From CAZLKT01 sp964560205 (GTDB taxonomy: Bacteria; Pseudomonadota; Alphaproteobacteria; Holosporales; Holosporaceae), in assembly GCA_964560205.1 (NCBI GenBank), contig CAZLKT010000015.1, forward strand, positions 1-25,205: 25,205 nt of DNA. Reading direction: 5' to 3'. Made by a program: the position numbers and the translations under genes. The notes below the pieces were generated by a model. That model ran no database searches and was not told where the DNA came from. It saw only the letters and a list, made by a program, of their open reading frames with translations. Every line of letters begins with the position of its first letter. Positions within the stretch are counted from its first letter, which is position 1. This document shows positions 14,774-22,756 of this stretch, one piece after another.

Positions 14774-15732
14774 TATATCGATTTTTTTCAGTAACCACCG
14801 AAGAGGATAACAGTCGAATAGACAGATGGTTGGCACGACGATGGCCCATGGTTGGTCACAGCGGCATTCAAAAAGCCCTTCGACGAGGATGGATTCGCGT
14901 CAATAAAGAACCTGTGGTGCCCTCTTATAAAGTGAGAGCTGACCAAACGGTGGCCATTACAGAAAAATGGTTTGCTTGGATACATGACCTCACACCACAA
15001 AAACGAGCATCTCTTTCTTCAGCATGGATGAAAAAAATAGATCAATGGGTGCTCTACAAAGATAAAGATTTTCTTGTGGTCAACAAACCGCCTGGTATTG
15101 CAAGCCAAGGGGGAACAGGACAAAAAATCAGCATGGATGCCCTCATAAACCAGTGGGCTCAGCAACAGCAACCATCTTCTGCCATGCGATTGACCCATCG
15201 CTTGGATAAAGAAACAAGCGGTGTTCTTCTTTTTTCAAAGACCCTGGCCGCTGCACAAAATATTTCTGCTGCATTTCAACAACAAAAAATCACAAAAGTA
15301 TATTGGGCCCTTGTATGGGGCACAACACCCCCAAAAGGAAAAATTGCGCTGCCCATAAAAAAACTCCATACCACCATGGTTCCCCATGAGGATGGGCTTT
15401 TTGCCCTGACCATCTATAAGAGAAAAGCGTTCTATACTTTGCCTTGCGGCGCAACCATCTCCTTTGTGGAGTTTTTTCCAAAAACGGGGCGCATGCATCA
15501 GCTCAGAGTACACGCGCAACATATGGGGCACCCCATTATAGGCGACACACTGTATGGGGGGCATAAAATGGAAGAAGAAAAAATTTTTTCTTCAGGTTAC
15601 GGATTATGTCTTCATTGCCATGCCATGGCCCTCGACTATGGGGGCCAGACATTATCTTTTCAAGCACCCCCCTCGGAAATATTTCAGAAAATGCTTCATC
15701 ACATAGAAAAAAATGCAACAGGGAAGGCATGA
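14770..15732 (+). CDS. rluC: RluA-family 23S rRNA pseudouridine synthase (RluC-like)
   Basis: This 320-residue protein converts uridines of 23S rRNA to pseudouridine. It has an N-terminal S4 RNA-binding domain (about 15-65; SRIDRWLARRW and GWIRVNKEPV) and the catalytic domain with LVVNKPPGIASQGG (102-115), HRLDKETSGVLLF with catalytic Asp146, KVYWALVWG, the GRMHQLRVHAQHMGHPIIGDTLYGG block and LHCHAMAL. The KVYWALVWG stretch favours RluC over RluD, but the assignment within the family is not certain. The start overlaps the tsaE stop. The 3' third of the gene (from 15412) is part of a tandemly repeated 353-bp unit; a second copy of this 3' end lies beyond the N gap and lacks a start, but this gene itself is complete. 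Confidence 0.92.
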   Translation: MIYRFFSVTTEEDNSRIDRWLARRWPMVGHSGIQKALRRGWIRVNKEPVVPSYKVRADQTVAITEKWFAWIHDLTPQKRASLSSAWMKKIDQWVLYKDKDFLVVNKPPGIASQGGTGQKISMDALINQWAQQQQPSSAMRLTHRLDKETSGVLLFSKTLAAAQNISAAFQQQKITKVYWALVWGTTPPKGKIALPIKKLHTTMVPHEDGLFALTIYKRKAFYTLPCGATISFVEFFPKTGRMHQLRVHAQHMGHPIIGDTLYGGHKMEEEKIFSSGYGLCLHCHAMALDYGGQTLSFQAPPSEIFQKMLHHIEKNATGKA

Positions 15733-16275
15733 GAAAGGGTGTATGTCACACACTCCGAGGGGAAATCTATAAGAGAAAAGCGTTCTATACTTTGCCTTGC
15801 GGCGCAACCATCTCCTTTGNNNNNNNNNNNNNNNNNNNNNNNNNNNNNNNNNNNNNNNNNNNNNNNNNNNNNNNNNNNNNNNNNNNNNNNNNNNNNNNNN
15901 NNNNNNNNNNNNNNNNNNNATCTATAAGAGAAAAGCGTTCTATACTTTGCCTTGCGGCGCAACCATCTCCTTTGTGGAGTTTTTTCCAAAAACGGGGCGC
16001 ATGCATCAGCTCAGAGTACACGCGCAACATATGGGGCACCCCATTATAGGCGACACACTGTATGGGGGGCATAAAATGGAAGAAGAAAAAATTTTTTCTT
16101 CAGGTTACGGATTATGTCTTCATTGCCATGCCATGGCCCTCGACTATGGGGGCCAGACATTATCTTTTCAAGCACCCCCCTCGGAAATATTTCAGAAAAT
16201 GCTTCATCACATAGAAAAAAATGCAACAGGGAAGGCATGAGAAAGGGTGTATGTCACACACTCCGAGGGGAAATC
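15412..16275. repeat. 353-bp tandem duplication around an assembly gap
   Basis: The segment 15412-15767 recurs at 15920-16275, apparently identically. Directly after the first copy a further 55 bases of the same unit restart at 15765, giving a period of 353 bp, until the N run at 15820. The unit carries the rluC-like 3' third, its stop, and the last codons of fabZ. The copies share only ATC across the junction. The flanking genes remain whole: the rluC-like gene ends in the left copy and fabZ in the right copy. Confidence 0.9.
15820..15919. other. Assembly gap of 100 N
   Basis: Exactly 100 undetermined bases, the common placeholder for a gap of unknown size. It is bounded on both sides by the 353-bp repeat unit. 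Open frames that run through it are artefacts. Confidence 0.98.
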
Positions 16276-16736
16276 ATAGCCGCATAGTCTGCCTCTGCGC
16301 ACAGCTCACCATTGACAAAAGCCATACCATGAAACTTCCACACATTAGATCGGTTTTGTTTTTTTTGAACTTTCAAATGAATGGTATCCCCTGGATAAAT
16401 TGGTTTTCGAAAGCGCGCTTCAGATATGGACATAAAATACACTTCATGGGTCTCTTGTGTATATCCAGAAGAGGTCATCACCAACGCCCCCGCAGTTTGC
16501 GCCAAAGCTTCAATAATCAAAACACCAGGCATAACAGGCTTCCGAGGAAAATGTCCAACAAAGAACTCCTCATTAATGGTAACGTTTTTAATTCCTGTTG
16601 CGCTTTCAAAAGGAACAATGTCCTGCAGTCGATCCATAAAAAGCATGGGGTATCGATGGGGCAATATTTTCAAAAGGTCCTCAATAAAAAGCACCTTTGA
16701 AGAACTGTTGCTTGGGGTCAAAGAAGAATCGCTCAT
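16254..16736 (-). CDS. fabZ: 3-hydroxyacyl-ACP dehydratase FabZ
   Basis: FabZ dehydrates 3-hydroxyacyl-ACP in fatty acid elongation and competes with LpxA and LpxD for the same acyl-ACP pool, which is why it is often encoded among them. The 160-residue hot-dog-fold protein shows ILPHRYPMLFMDR (24-36), the catalytic His62 in VGHFPRKPVMPG and Glu76 in LIIEALAQTAG. Length is typical. It lies three bases after the lpxD stop. Its last seven codons fall in the duplicated unit at the gap. The canonical downstream partner lpxA is not adjacent but lies about 3.9 kb away, on the same strand. Confidence 0.95.
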   Translation of the reverse strand: MSDSSLTPSNSSSKVLFIEDLLKILPHRYPMLFMDRLQDIVPFESATGIKNVTINEEFFVGHFPRKPVMPGVLIIEALAQTAGALVMTSSGYTQETHEVYFMSISEARFRKPIYPGDTIHLKVQKKQNRSNVWKFHGMAFVNGELCAEADYAAMISPRSV

Positions 16737-16739
16737 ACC

Positions 16740-17792
16740 CTATCCGTTGGTTCGCAAAAAACGTGCCAGTGTTTTCCACCACTGTTGCACAGGCAATGAA
16801 GGAAAAACTCCCATGAGAGTGATTTTCCCTTCTGGATATGACTTTGAAACTCCACTACACGCTCCCAATTTTGTCTGAGGTCCTAAGACAACATGATTCG
16901 CCACACCGGACTTTGCTCCAAGCATAGAATAGTCTCCCACCTCACTACTACCTGCTATACCACATTGCGAAGCGATGATCACCGCCTCCCCTATGCGCAC
17001 ATTATGACCAATCTGCACCAAATTATCAATACGGCAAAAAGATCCAATGACGGTGTTATCAAAGTTTCCACGATCAATGGTGGTATTGGCACCGATCTCC
17101 ACATAATCCCCTATAATAACCCGGCCCAGATGCGGCACATCTACCCATTTTTCTTTCCTTGAAAAATCCGGCAAAAAACCAAATCCTCGTTGGCCTATGC
17201 GCGCCCCTGTTTTAATGGTCACATGATGACCCAACTGGGTTCGATATAAGAAGGCATGGGATTTAATGCGGCAAAAGTCCCCCACAACCACATCAGCCTC
17301 CAAAACCACATGAGGTCCAATCCAACATTTCTCTCCCAGAATAACACGGGGGCCTATAACTGCACCCGGACCTATAAAACAGCTTTCTGGCACCACCGCC
17401 GCCCCATCAATAACAGCAGAGGGGTGAATTCCTGGCACCACAGGTGGGATGCTTGCAGCATAAAGGGAAGAAACCACCGCAATAAAATCACCATGGGGAT
17501 TTTTGGTAAAAAGCGGCAGAGTGGTGGGAGGTAAAAAATCCTTATGCTCTGGACGCACAAAACATGCACCAGCCCTAATGACCTGCTTTTTCCTTTTACA
17601 AAAAAGAGGATTTTCTAAAAAAGAGACATGGCCTGCTTCAGCAAAAGCAAGCCCAGCCAAACCAGACCATGCCATGGCTTCTGCATCCTTCGATGAGGGA
17701 GCTGACGAAGAAGAGAGGTCTTCCTTCAGAGATGCTTTTGTAACACATTGAATATTTTCCAATGTAACAAGCCCTTCCAAAATGCACGACAT
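16740..17792 (-). CDS. lpxD: UDP-3-O-acylglucosamine N-acyltransferase
   Basis: LpxD adds the N-linked hydroxyacyl chain to the lipid A precursor, using acyl-ACP. The 350-residue protein has an N-terminal uridine-binding domain (about 1-115), then a left-handed beta-helix of hexapeptide repeats (GIHPSAVIDGAAVVPESCFIG onward) with TTIDRGNFDNTVIG and the catalytic His263 in NLVQIGHNVRIGE, and a C-terminal helix (FPSLPVQQWWKTLARFLR). Length matches the family. GGGGGA lies about nine bases upstream of the ATG. It is followed at three bases by fabZ and preceded by skp with a large hairpin between. Confidence 0.96.
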   Translation of the reverse strand: MSCILEGLVTLENIQCVTKASLKEDLSSSSAPSSKDAEAMAWSGLAGLAFAEAGHVSFLENPLFCKRKKQVIRAGACFVRPEHKDFLPPTTLPLFTKNPHGDFIAVVSSLYAASIPPVVPGIHPSAVIDGAAVVPESCFIGPGAVIGPRVILGEKCWIGPHVVLEADVVVGDFCRIKSHAFLYRTQLGHHVTIKTGARIGQRGFGFLPDFSRKEKWVDVPHLGRVIIGDYVEIGANTTIDRGNFDNTVIGSFCRIDNLVQIGHNVRIGEAVIIASQCGIAGSSEVGDYSMLGAKSGVANHVVLGPQTKLGACSGVSKSYPEGKITLMGVFPSLPVQQWWKTLARFLRTNG

Positions 17793-17835
17793 CCCGTACG
17801 GTCCCCCTTCACGAGTCAGTTCACTTCAAATAAGA

Positions 17836-17875
17836 AACATGGTCTGCTTCAACACAAGAAGATTCAGACCATGTT
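17836..17875 (-). promoter_or_regulatory. 11-bp perfect hairpin between skp and lpxD
   Basis: AACATGGTCTG (17836-17846) and CAGACCATGTT (17865-17875) form a perfect 11-bp inverted repeat with an 18-base loop. It lies 43 bases before lpxD on the coding strand, and no long T run follows it. It could be an attenuator, an RNA processing or stabilising element setting skp and lpxD levels apart, or a protein-binding palindrome. Confidence 0.6.
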
Positions 17876-17963
17876 ACATTGCTCATAAATAATTCCACAC
17901 ACCAGGGGTCATGCAATTACATTACAAACAAAACTACTCCTCAGCTATCACCATCTGATGATA

Positions 17964-18596
17964 TTATTTCTTTTCCAAGCCAATTTCCTGGATCTTCTTC
18001 TCTAAATGCTCAGAGATACTTGGATGCTTCTCGTCAAGATGTTTAATGACAAGAGCTGTAATGTCTAGGACCCCATCACTGCTGTAGGCGATGGCTGCAG
18101 AATCCATAACGATGATGGAAGCTTTATCCCATCCACCCTGGCTTGACAACTCCTTAATGACAGCCTGAATGGCTTCCTGTGTATTATCATTGGTCTCTCT
18201 TTCCAAAAGATCCTTCAGTTGCATCAGGGTCTGCTGCATGGCTTCTGCACGATCTCTGAAAGCTTTATGGCGCTTCTCAAAGTTTGCCTTTTGCTTTTCA
18301 TTGAAATTTTGCATCAGAGATGCATCCTTCTGAAGCTCTTCTGTCTCTTTCTTCATGGCTGCTTCAATGGACTGCATTTTAGATGTCAAAAGCTCTTGAA
18401 GCTTTCTGTACATCTTCGCTTGGAATTGCACCGTAGCCTTATCAAACTTTATGATGCGTTGTGATGCTTCTGGGGTTGAAGCTGCTACCACACTATGGCT
18501 TTCCACCAAAGCTCCACAAGCAAAGATAGCAAGGAATAGACCGAAAAACTTCTGCTTTCCCAAAGAGAAAGTCTTTTTTGTAAGAATGTTCTGCAT
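17964..18596 (-). CDS. skp: Skp/OmpH-family periplasmic chaperone
   Basis: Skp holds unfolded outer-membrane proteins in the periplasm on their way to BamA. The 210-residue protein has an N-terminal signal sequence with a long basic n-region (about 1-40, hydrophobic FFGLFLAIFACGALV), then an entirely charged, helical coiled-coil body (about 50-170; AAMKKETEELQKDASLMQNFNEKQ). This is the expected Skp tentacle architecture, although the sequence is diverged and longer than the usual 160-170. I chose the ATG at 18596 because GGAGG lies four bases upstream. The position directly before lpxD is the classical one. A 12-bp palindrome ACTATATATAGT (18633-18644) just upstream may hold its -10 element. 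The family assignment rests partly on this context. Confidence 0.82.
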   Translation of the reverse strand: MQNILTKKTFSLGKQKFFGLFLAIFACGALVESHSVVAASTPEASQRIIKFDKATVQFQAKMYRKLQELLTSKMQSIEAAMKKETEELQKDASLMQNFNEKQKANFEKRHKAFRDRAEAMQQTLMQLKDLLERETNDNTQEAIQAVIKELSSQGGWDKASIIVMDSAAIAYSSDGVLDITALVIKHLDEKHPSISEHLEKKIQEIGLEKK

Positions 18597-18746
18597 GTAA
18601 CCTCCATGTTGTAGCAGATCTTGTAACAATCTACTATATATAGTGTCTTTGTTAAAAATTCATCACTAAGAAACGTTCTATCATAAAATTCATTCTATGG
18701 CAAGCGGTTAAAAATGCATACACCCCTGTAAGGGAGCGATTGATTT

Positions 18747-18780
18747 TGAGAACATTATTTCTCATACTGTCTCGTATAAT
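18747..18780 (+). promoter_or_regulatory. Rubrerythrin promoter with operator-like palindrome
   Basis: A perfect TATAAT (18775-18780) lies 21 bases before the rubrerythrin start. The palindrome TGAGAA-N6-TTCTCA (18747-18764) covers the place of the -35 element, which itself is a poor match. This arrangement suggests a repressor or activator site controlling rubrerythrin. The regulator is unknown; the general shape resembles sites for iron or peroxide sensors. Confidence 0.5.
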
Positions 18781-18801
18781 CATCAGAAATGAGGTGCGCT
18801 C

Positions 18802-19236
18802 ATGATACAGAAATCAAACATGCTTCTCAAAGATTCTCACACACTGAAAAATCTGAAAGAGGCTTTTGCGGGAGAGTCTCAGGCAAATCGGCGGTACTTG
18901 TACTTTGCATCACGAGCAGATATCGAAGGTAAGCCAGAACTTGCAGCTCTTTTTCGCAGCACTGCAGAGGGGGAAACTGGTCATGCCTTTGGTCATTTGG
19001 ACTTCCTCAGTATTGTAGGAGATCCTGTGACGGATCTTCCCATGGGATCCAGCAAAGATAACATCGCTTCTGCCATTGCTGGGGAGACCCATGAATATAC
19101 CGACATGTATCCTTCCATGGCAAAGACTGCGAGGGATGAAGGGTTTTCAGAAATTGCGGAGTGGTTTGAAACTTTGGCTAAGGCAGAACGTTCTCATGCA
19201 CAAAAATTCCAAAAAGCACAAGAAACGTTGCTATAA
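18802..19236 (+). CDS. Rubrerythrin-type diiron protein without rubredoxin domain
   Basis: This 144-residue four-helix ferritin-like protein carries the diiron ligands of rubrerythrin: Glu25 (GESQANRRY), Glu58 and His61 (EGETGH), Glu95 and Glu98 (GETHEYTDMY), and Glu129/His132 (AERSH). Full-length rubrerythrins end in a rubredoxin-like domain with two CxxC pairs; that is absent and there are no Cys at all, so electrons must come from a separate partner. The family reduces hydrogen peroxide in the cytosol. GAGG lies seven bases before the ATG at 18802. A palindrome sits in its promoter. pheS follows 26 bases after the stop, so read-through into pheST-lepA is possible. Confidence 0.92.
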   Translation: MIQKSNMLLKDSHTLKNLKEAFAGESQANRRYLYFASRADIEGKPELAALFRSTAEGETGHAFGHLDFLSIVGDPVTDLPMGSSKDNIASAIAGETHEYTDMYPSMAKTARDEGFSEIAEWFETLAKAERSHAQKFQKAQETLL

Positions 19237-19262
19237 AAACAGAAGGGCATGAGGGGTCAGAT

Positions 19263-20309
19263 ATGGTGGTAGAAAGTTTTTCTCAAGAAATCATGGCGCT
19301 TATTGCGGCTGCATCGTCTTTGAAAGTTTTAGAGGACATCAAGCAGAACGCCATGGGGAAAAAGAGCCCATTGTCTGAGGCCATGATGGCACTTCGCCAT
19401 CTCTCCCCAGAGGAGCGTCGTACCCGAGGGGAGCATCTGAATGCCCTGAAAGAAAGCATTCAGACGGCCTGGACCCAACGGAAGCAGTTTCTGGAGGAAG
19501 AAGCTATTCTCGCATCCCTTCAGAGGGACAAAAAAGATGTAACGTGCCCGCCTCCATGGAAAACTTTGGGACGCTTTCATCCCCTCATGGATACCATCCA
19601 ACGGGTGGTTACTATTTTTGCTTCCATGGGGTTTTCTGCTCGTTTGGGGCCAGACGTGGAGGACATATATCATAACTTCACTGCCCTCAACGTTGGGCCC
19701 CATCATCCTGCTCGTGCCTCTCAAGATACCTTCTATATGAACACAGAACACATTCTTCGTACGCAAACATCTCCCATGCAGATTCGTACCATGACACAGG
19801 AGCAGGGCCCTTTGCGTGTGGTAGTACCAGGAAGAGTTTACCGTGCAGATGATCTGGATATGACACACACACCCATGTTTCACCAGCTGGAAGGCCTCGT
19901 GGTGGGGGAAGAGGTGCATATGGGACATTTAAAATCATGTTTAGAAGAGTTTCTTCGACAGTTTTTTCAAAGCCCCGTGCAGGTGCGATTCCGCCCAAGT
20001 TTCTTCCCCTTCACAGAGCCATCAGCTGAAGTGGATGTATCGTGCTCGTGGACCAAAGGACGCCTCACAGTGGGGGCCGGCAACGAGTGGTTAGAAATTC
20101 TTGGATGCGGCATGGTACATCCCCATGTTTTGTCTGCATGCAACATTGATCCGAGTTCCACACGGGGATTCGCTTTTGGCATGGGCATAGAGCGATTAAC
20201 CATGCTCAAATATGGCATCACAGACATTCGACATTTCTATACCAACAACCAGATATGGCTTCATCATTTTGGGCCATCCATTGCAGACAGCTGTTTTGCA
20301 TCGTTATAA
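19263..20309 (+). CDS. pheS: Phenylalanyl-tRNA synthetase alpha subunit
   Basis: PheS is the catalytic subunit of the alpha2-beta2 enzyme that charges tRNA-Phe. The 348-residue protein has an N-terminal coiled coil (about 1-90), HPARASQDTFY (148-158), class II motif 2 in GRVYRADDLDMTHTPMFHQLEG (190-211) and motif 3 GFAFGMGIERLTMLKYG (302-318). Length is slightly over that of E. coli. GAGGGG lies six bases before the ATG. pheT begins 17 bases after the stop. Upstream is rubrerythrin rather than the frequent rplT. Confidence 0.97.
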   Translation: MVVESFSQEIMALIAAASSLKVLEDIKQNAMGKKSPLSEAMMALRHLSPEERRTRGEHLNALKESIQTAWTQRKQFLEEEAILASLQRDKKDVTCPPPWKTLGRFHPLMDTIQRVVTIFASMGFSARLGPDVEDIYHNFTALNVGPHHPARASQDTFYMNTEHILRTQTSPMQIRTMTQEQGPLRVVVPGRVYRADDLDMTHTPMFHQLEGLVVGEEVHMGHLKSCLEEFLRQFFQSPVQVRFRPSFFPFTEPSAEVDVSCSWTKGRLTVGAGNEWLEILGCGMVHPHVLSACNIDPSSTRGFAFGMGIERLTMLKYGITDIRHFYTNNQIWLHHFGPSIADSCFASL

Positions 20310-20326
20310 GAGGGAGTTTTGATTTT

Positions 20327-22756
20327 ATGCAACTATCTTGGAAGTGGCTTCTGCACCATCTCGACACAAAACTTTCTCCTCAGGAGGTCGCCGAAAAATG
20401 GACGAAAGTAGGATACCCCACCGTGTGCGAAGAGGGATATCCATGGACAAAAAACTTTTATGTGGTGGAAATTGTACACACTGAAAAACACCCCAATGCG
20501 GACAGCCTGTCTGTATGCCAGGTACGAGTTCAAACAGAGAAAGATGCCCCTCTTCGTACCATTGTGTGTGGAGCCTCCAATGTGAGGGCTGGCATGTACT
20601 CCATCTTAGCGCATCCTGGCACTGTGCTTCCGGGAAGCACCACCCCCCTTACTGCATCTTCCATTCGTGGCGTTCTCAGTAATGGAATGTTATGTTCCGC
20701 AGAGGAGCTCCATATTTCAGAGCTTTTCCCCTCCATAGATGGTATCATAGATCTTCCTCCCAGCACGGCTGTGGTGGGAATGACATTATGGGAGCATCTT
20801 GCCGGTCCTCTTCTTTATGATGTGGAAATCACCCCCAATCGCGGTGATCTTTTCAGTGTCAGAGGACTTGCACGAGAACTGTCCGCCATCCATGACGACA
20901 CTCATCTGCAACCCTATGCTGTGCCCGAACTGTCCCCACATGACACCACAAAAAGGTGGAAAACACCTTCCTTTGATGTCTCAGTGGAGACATCCCATTG
21001 TCAGAGTCTTTTCTTCACGCGCATTTCTTGCGTGTCCAATGGGGAAAGCCCCCTATGGCTTCGACAGCGCTTGGCCACCGGTGGACAAAAAAGCATTTCT
21101 GCCTTTGTGGATATCACAAATTATTTGTGCCTCGATATGGGACGGCCCCTCCATGTTTTTGATGCAGATACCATACACGGCACCATTCGCCTTCATCTCT
21201 CCCATGGGGGGGAAACTTTTGAAGGGCTGGACGATGTACAATACACGCTTCCAGAAGGGGTTTTGGTTTTTTCTGATGATGAGGGGATTCTCTCCTTGGC
21301 TGGTATTCTGGGCGGCAAAAGATCTGCGTGTACCATGGCAACCACATCTGTGCTCCTGGAGTCCGCCGAATTTTCTCCAGAAATTATCGCCCATGGAGGA
21401 CAACGCCTTCATATACATACAGGTGCTCGAAGCCGGTTTGAACGAGGCATTGATGGGACTATGGTACGCCCCGGACTCGAAATAGCCACACATTTTATAG
21501 AACAGTATGGCAAAGCATCTTCTCCCACAGAGCTCTTTTCATATGAGCAGCAAGAAAAAAAAGCATCTGCACCACTCATTTTTCCTTGTGCGGCTGTAGA
21601 AAAAATTGGAGGCGTTTCCCTTTCTGCGAAGGACATACAGGACAGAATGACACGATTGGGGTGCACCGTTGTGGCATCTTCCTCCCATGACATTTCCCTT
21701 CTTCCACCACCATGGCGCCATGACATAACACGGACAGAGGATGTGGTGGAGGAGCTCCTTCGCGTCAAAGGATACGAGGAAATTCCTTCCGTACCATTTT
21801 GGGGGCATGTACAAAACAATATATGGCCCCTTGCACACCGAAGAGGATATCAGATAAGGCAACTTTTGGTGGCAGAGGGCTTTATAGAAAATGTGACATT
21901 CTCTTTTATATCTCAAAAAAATGCAGAACTTTTTGTGGAGGGTGGCGATGCTTCCGCCCTCGGTATTCTGAACCCCCTCTCCCCAGAATGGTCGCACCTT
22001 CGACCATCGCTTCTCTGGAATCTTTTGGATATTGCCCTCTATCATAAAAACCACAAAATTTCTCTGGAACCGATTTTTGAAATGGGCCCACAGTTCCATG
22101 GAAGCGCCCCCCATGAACAAGAATATGCCATAACAGCGGTCATTCCCGTGCAGGGAGTAACGGACTGGATGACTTCGGGGCAGGTGTCCTTTTATCATGT
22201 GAAAGGGATAGTAGAAAGGATATGGAGGAGCATTTTTGGAGAAAACTTCCGTGAGTATGTACAGGAAAAAGAGGATGGCTATCCATCATGGTATTGCCCA
22301 GGACGCACTCTTTCTTACGTTACCCAGGGAAAGACCGTTGGATATGTTGGACAAATCCATCCTCGTTTCACACACTTGTCCCCTCAGGACTATTGGGTAT
22401 ATGAAATATTCCTGGAGAGGCTTCCGGCGCGACACGTGACTCCAGAGGAGTTTTTTGTGCCCACACTACAAGCGGTGGCAAAGGACCTGTCTTTTTTCGT
22501 TCCCCCTACCCTCTCAGTGGGCCCCTTTATACAACATCTGGAAAAAGCTGGCGCGCCAGAGCTCTCCTCCATACGGCTTCTAGAAATTTTTCGCAAAGAT
22601 GACACATCCGATATTTCTGTGGCACTTCGGTGTTTCTTTCAAGCCCACGAAAAGACCTTCTCTGATACAGAACTTCATGCCCTTATGGATAAAGTCGTGC
22701 AAGAAGCCCATGCCTATGGGGCCACCCTTCGCGGCCAATGGGGGCATGCTTCATGA
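20327..22756 (+). CDS. pheT: Phenylalanyl-tRNA synthetase beta subunit
   Basis: PheT is the 809-residue structural and editing subunit. It shows the N-terminal MQLSWKWLLHHL start, the EMAP-like tRNA-binding domain (about 40-150; VVEIVHTEKHPNADSLSVCQV), the B3/B4 editing domain with EITPNRGDLFSVRGLARELSA and DITNYLCLDMGRPLHVFDAD, the B5 domain, the catalytic-like core (TFSFISQKNAEL, LNPLSPEWSHLRPSLLW) and the C-terminal anticodon-binding ferredoxin fold from about 715 (VAKDLSFFVPP). I chose the ATG at 20327 because GAGGGAG lies ten bases upstream and the product starts as in the family; the frame is open upstream into pheS. The stop overlaps lepA as ATGA. Confidence 0.97.
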   Translation: MQLSWKWLLHHLDTKLSPQEVAEKWTKVGYPTVCEEGYPWTKNFYVVEIVHTEKHPNADSLSVCQVRVQTEKDAPLRTIVCGASNVRAGMYSILAHPGTVLPGSTTPLTASSIRGVLSNGMLCSAEELHISELFPSIDGIIDLPPSTAVVGMTLWEHLAGPLLYDVEITPNRGDLFSVRGLARELSAIHDDTHLQPYAVPELSPHDTTKRWKTPSFDVSVETSHCQSLFFTRISCVSNGESPLWLRQRLATGGQKSISAFVDITNYLCLDMGRPLHVFDADTIHGTIRLHLSHGGETFEGLDDVQYTLPEGVLVFSDDEGILSLAGILGGKRSACTMATTSVLLESAEFSPEIIAHGGQRLHIHTGARSRFERGIDGTMVRPGLEIATHFIEQYGKASSPTELFSYEQQEKKASAPLIFPCAAVEKIGGVSLSAKDIQDRMTRLGCTVVASSSHDISLLPPPWRHDITRTEDVVEELLRVKGYEEIPSVPFWGHVQNNIWPLAHRRGYQIRQLLVAEGFIENVTFSFISQKNAELFVEGGDASALGILNPLSPEWSHLRPSLLWNLLDIALYHKNHKISLEPIFEMGPQFHGSAPHEQEYAITAVIPVQGVTDWMTSGQVSFYHVKGIVERIWRSIFGENFREYVQEKEDGYPSWYCPGRTLSYVTQGKTVGYVGQIHPRFTHLSPQDYWVYEIFLERLPARHVTPEEFFVPTLQAVAKDLSFFVPPTLSVGPFIQHLEKAGAPELSSIRLLEIFRKDDTSDISVALRCFFQAHEKTFSDTELHALMDKVVQEAHAYGATLRGQWGHAS

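Noticed and set aside
15606..16240. Long frames running through the N gap
   Set aside because: Created by translating undetermined bases; they contain only repeat-unit copies of the rluC-like 3' end.
15920..16240. Second rluC-like gene after the gap
   Set aside because: It is a repeat-unit copy of the 3' third without a start or catalytic Asp; treated as part of the tandem duplication.
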